DNA of 64,000 nucleotides from assembly GCA_037074765.1 (NCBI GenBank), contig JBAMDO010000251.1, forward strand, positions 1-64,000, given 5' to 3'. The notes under the pieces are model-generated. The model was not told the origin of the DNA and did not search any database. It was given only the letters and a program-made list of their open reading frames with translations. The translations under genes were made by a program, and so were the position numbers. Of this stretch, positions 61,697-64,000 are shown piece after piece. The DNA comes from Mansonella perstans (Eukaryota > Nematoda > Chromadorea > Rhabditida > Onchocercidae). The stretch's first letter is position 1, and each line of letters starts with the position of its first letter.

Positions 61697-63848
61697 ATGG
61701 ATAATATGGGATTAGAAGTAGAGATGTCCGAATCCAGTTCATCGTCAACAGCAGAAGATAAAGTAACACTTCCGGATGGCATGTTTATTGTTCAAAATAT
61801 TGTTGATCACAAATGGTTGGTAAATGATATATATATATATGTGTATATGCTATTTATAATTTCGAAAAAAAATTTACATTAATTTTTTTTTTCTGATAAC
61901 TTCATAATTTTTTATGCATTCCAAAATATACGATAGAAAAATTTTGAGGTTCAATTCTTTTACATTTGAAAAATTATAATTAATTAACTACTTGTTTATG
62001 ATAAAATAAATTTTTGCTGTATTGTATTGTTATAATAAAAGTTTTAGTTATGGAGAGTTGCGACGTAGAAAATTGATTGATCGACGACGAAATGTTTTAC
62101 ATAAAAGTCCATTTTTCCGTGTATGATTTCATTCGATATTTTGCCCTTTTTTTTCTTAACACTAAGAAAATGTTAATCCGCAATGCTAATCCAGAATCCG
62201 TAAAAATAATGATAGCCATTTGCAAGACTTACTGAATGATAATGTTCTTCGATATGACTAATTGATCATTTAAGCAATGACTATAAATGCATTTTCAGGT
62301 TGAATGGAAAGGTTTTCCGGATCAAGATACTTGGGAACCACTACAATCCATTCAACATGTTGATGTCTTCAAAGATTATGCACGAAAGCATAGTCTCATA
62401 CATTTTATTCGTAAATTTTAAATTAATGCTTGTGTTCTTTAATTGATAATAACATTTTAACTTATGCATAATTTTATCAAATTTAATTTTATTTCTTGCC
62501 ACAAATTTTTTAAAAAATTTAACCAAGACATCAATTTCAAAATATCTTATATTTCTTAGTACTAAAAGTTTTGCGTCATTTGTTTGAACTTTTTTTTAAA
62601 TTGAAATTTGCAGTATCCCAATCGCTTTCTAATTTTAATTCATTCCTTGAAATAATAATATTGCAAAATTGTTACTTATTCTTATCATGTGTTTAAGATA
62701 AGGTACTTTAAAATTTAATATATTGTGCCACTTGTAATATTTTGATAGATTTTTATTAATTAATAGAATCAATTAATTTTGCGAAATAAAAAAATTAAAT
62801 TTTGGTAAATCCCAGAAATATTTTTGCTTTTTCTAAAAAAGTAAGTAGAAGAAGAAAAGTATAATTTGTTCAAATTTGTCAAAAATTTTTGCACAATTAA
62901 TGTAGAACTAATGAATTTTAAAGGATCATTTGAAGAAAGTGATATAATTTCTTTTTTAAATTTCATTTGATTCAGTGATCTTGGAGAACACGGAACAGCG
63001 TTCCATTTTTTTTAATTAAGTAATTAATTTATTTTTTTTCTTTTCAATTCAGCATCAAGCAGCGATAGCAGTGAAACAGAAAGTATTGATGAGGGAAGCA
63101 TGGAAGGAGAAGAGAAGAAAGAAAAGGAAGATGAAGGAGGTTATTCTGGGAGTTATAATGAAAAATGTCCAAGAAAAAAATCAAGAATTTTGATTGATTC
63201 AGAAACCGATGAAGTAAGTAATCTAGTATTTGAGTGATTTGATATTTGAATAATTTTTTTTCCGGCCTCTACTTCTATCTTTATGTTATATTTGAATATT
63301 TTTTCGTAATTTTTGTTTTATTTTTTGGCGAAAAATTACCCAATAATATTTAATGAAATCAGTTCAAAAGTTTTTACTTTAGTTCTCTTTCGTCTTTCTT
63401 TTTTAATTAATGAATTAAATAAGAAAGAAAAAAGGCAAGAGAGATAGTTTTATATATAATTAATCTTATCACGAAAAATATATGAAAAAAATAATTAGAC
63501 AAGATTAATGAATTAATTTGTTAAATGTTCTTCCTGTCCTTCTTCCATTCCTTCTTCTTCTCTCCTTCATCATTCTTTATTTTTTTTCTTTTTTTAAAAT
63601 ATTTTGATATATTTCTTTTTGATAAAAAAAAAAAAATTGTCAAATACATTTGCACTAACTTATTTTCTTCTTTTCCTTTATTGATTGATTGAAATATTTG
63701 AGCAAATTTATAGGAATATGATAAAATGATGATAAATTCAAGAAGCAATAAACGGAAACATCAACAGAATGATGATTATGATACTGTTATGAAGTATTCT
63801 CAGAAGATAGATTGTAAAAAGAAGACATGGTGGTTTCGTTCCAGTCAA
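61697..63848 (+). CDS. Chromodomain protein (HP1/CEC-like), 3' end uncertain
   Basis: Likely reader of methylated histone tails in the nucleus. Exons 61697-61815, 62048-62120, 62299-62410, 63053-63213 and 63714-63848 join in phase to 200 codons; a final GTAATT donor suggests more exons beyond the window, although reading on gives a stop at once (VINS). The start at 61697 is followed by a Ser/Glu-rich lead, then the chromodomain: FIVQNIVDHK, an unusual basic segment (about residues 40-63, with GELRRRKLIDRRRNVLHKS), and VEWKGFPDQDTWEPLQSIQ. The cage positions read F, W and F/W. After it come acidic and serine-rich stretches (SSDSSETESIDEGS, EGEEKKEKEDEG) and basic clusters (CPRKKS, NKRKHQQ, CKKKTWWF). 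A chromoshadow domain, if any, would lie outside. HP1-type versus CEC-type cannot be settled here. Confidence 0.8.
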
Positions 63849-64000
63849 GTAATTAATTCTTAATAATTCTTCCTATTTTTTATTATCGTTCAATAATAAT
63901 TTCATTAAATTTTGCAGTGAAATATTTCAGTAATAGAAATTAGCTATTTCAAAATATAACGTTTGAATTTCAAAAAATAAAAGGACGAGAAAAAAAATCT

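Noticed and set aside
1..64000. CRISPR arrays, bacterial-style operons or Wolbachia-derived genes
   Set aside because: No regularly spaced direct repeats with unique spacers, no Shine-Dalgarno-led gene chains and no bacterial-type long open frames were seen. All supported genes are intron-bearing and eukaryotic.

Overview
The window reads as nuclear DNA of a parasitic nematode, most likely a filarial (spirurid) worm. It is very AT-rich, has many homopolymer runs, and its genes are cut into short exons with GT..TTTCAG introns. The best species clue is a complete trehalose-6-phosphate phosphatase whose catalytic aspartates fall at the residue numbers I recall for the Brugia malayi enzyme (D213, D215, D424, D428). 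The assignment is inference; no alignment was run.

Layout, left to right. (1) 1-3036: the last exon of a small tail-anchored protein, a degenerate tRNA-like sequence on the minus strand, and an unrecognised multi-exon membrane protein gene. (2) 6228-9864: a kynurenine aminotransferase pseudogene with at least four in-frame stops, a frameshift and a missing exon. (3) 10620-11618: mitochondrial Tim9. (4) 15461-20314: a MEC-2/stomatin-type prohibitin-domain protein with nine exons and an apparent GC-AG intron. (5) 21.6-33.9 kb: a repeat-rich, decayed block holding a non-LTR retrotransposon endonuclease fragment, two LTR-like direct repeats about 10.8 kb apart, a minus-strand serpin with a frameshift and a non-canonical hinge, a diverged segmental duplication of about 3.5 kb carrying the remains of a second serpin, and a decayed BEL/Pao integrase next to the right LTR. 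(6) 35633-39199: trehalose-6-phosphate phosphatase, nine exons, 493 residues. (7) 41002-50872: site-1 protease (MBTPS1/SKI-1), 24 exons, about 1016 residues, full catalytic tetrad. (8) 52877-54293: a DNA topoisomerase II pseudogene with the start and the tail but almost none of the enzyme core. (9) 54.3-61.7 kb: gene-poor DNA with a G-rich tract and tandem repeats. (10) 61697-63848: a chromodomain protein, 3' end possibly beyond the window.

The intact genes are ordinary housekeeping functions (trehalose metabolism, mitochondrial import, Golgi proteolysis, membrane scaffolding, chromatin) and do not form an operon-like system. The unusual part is the amount of gene decay: two pseudogenes of conserved enzymes, a serpin locus duplicated and broken between retroelement remains, and a recently formed perfect hairpin inside a dead integrase. 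Exon joins were checked for reading phase by hand; all gene models are predictions without transcript evidence.
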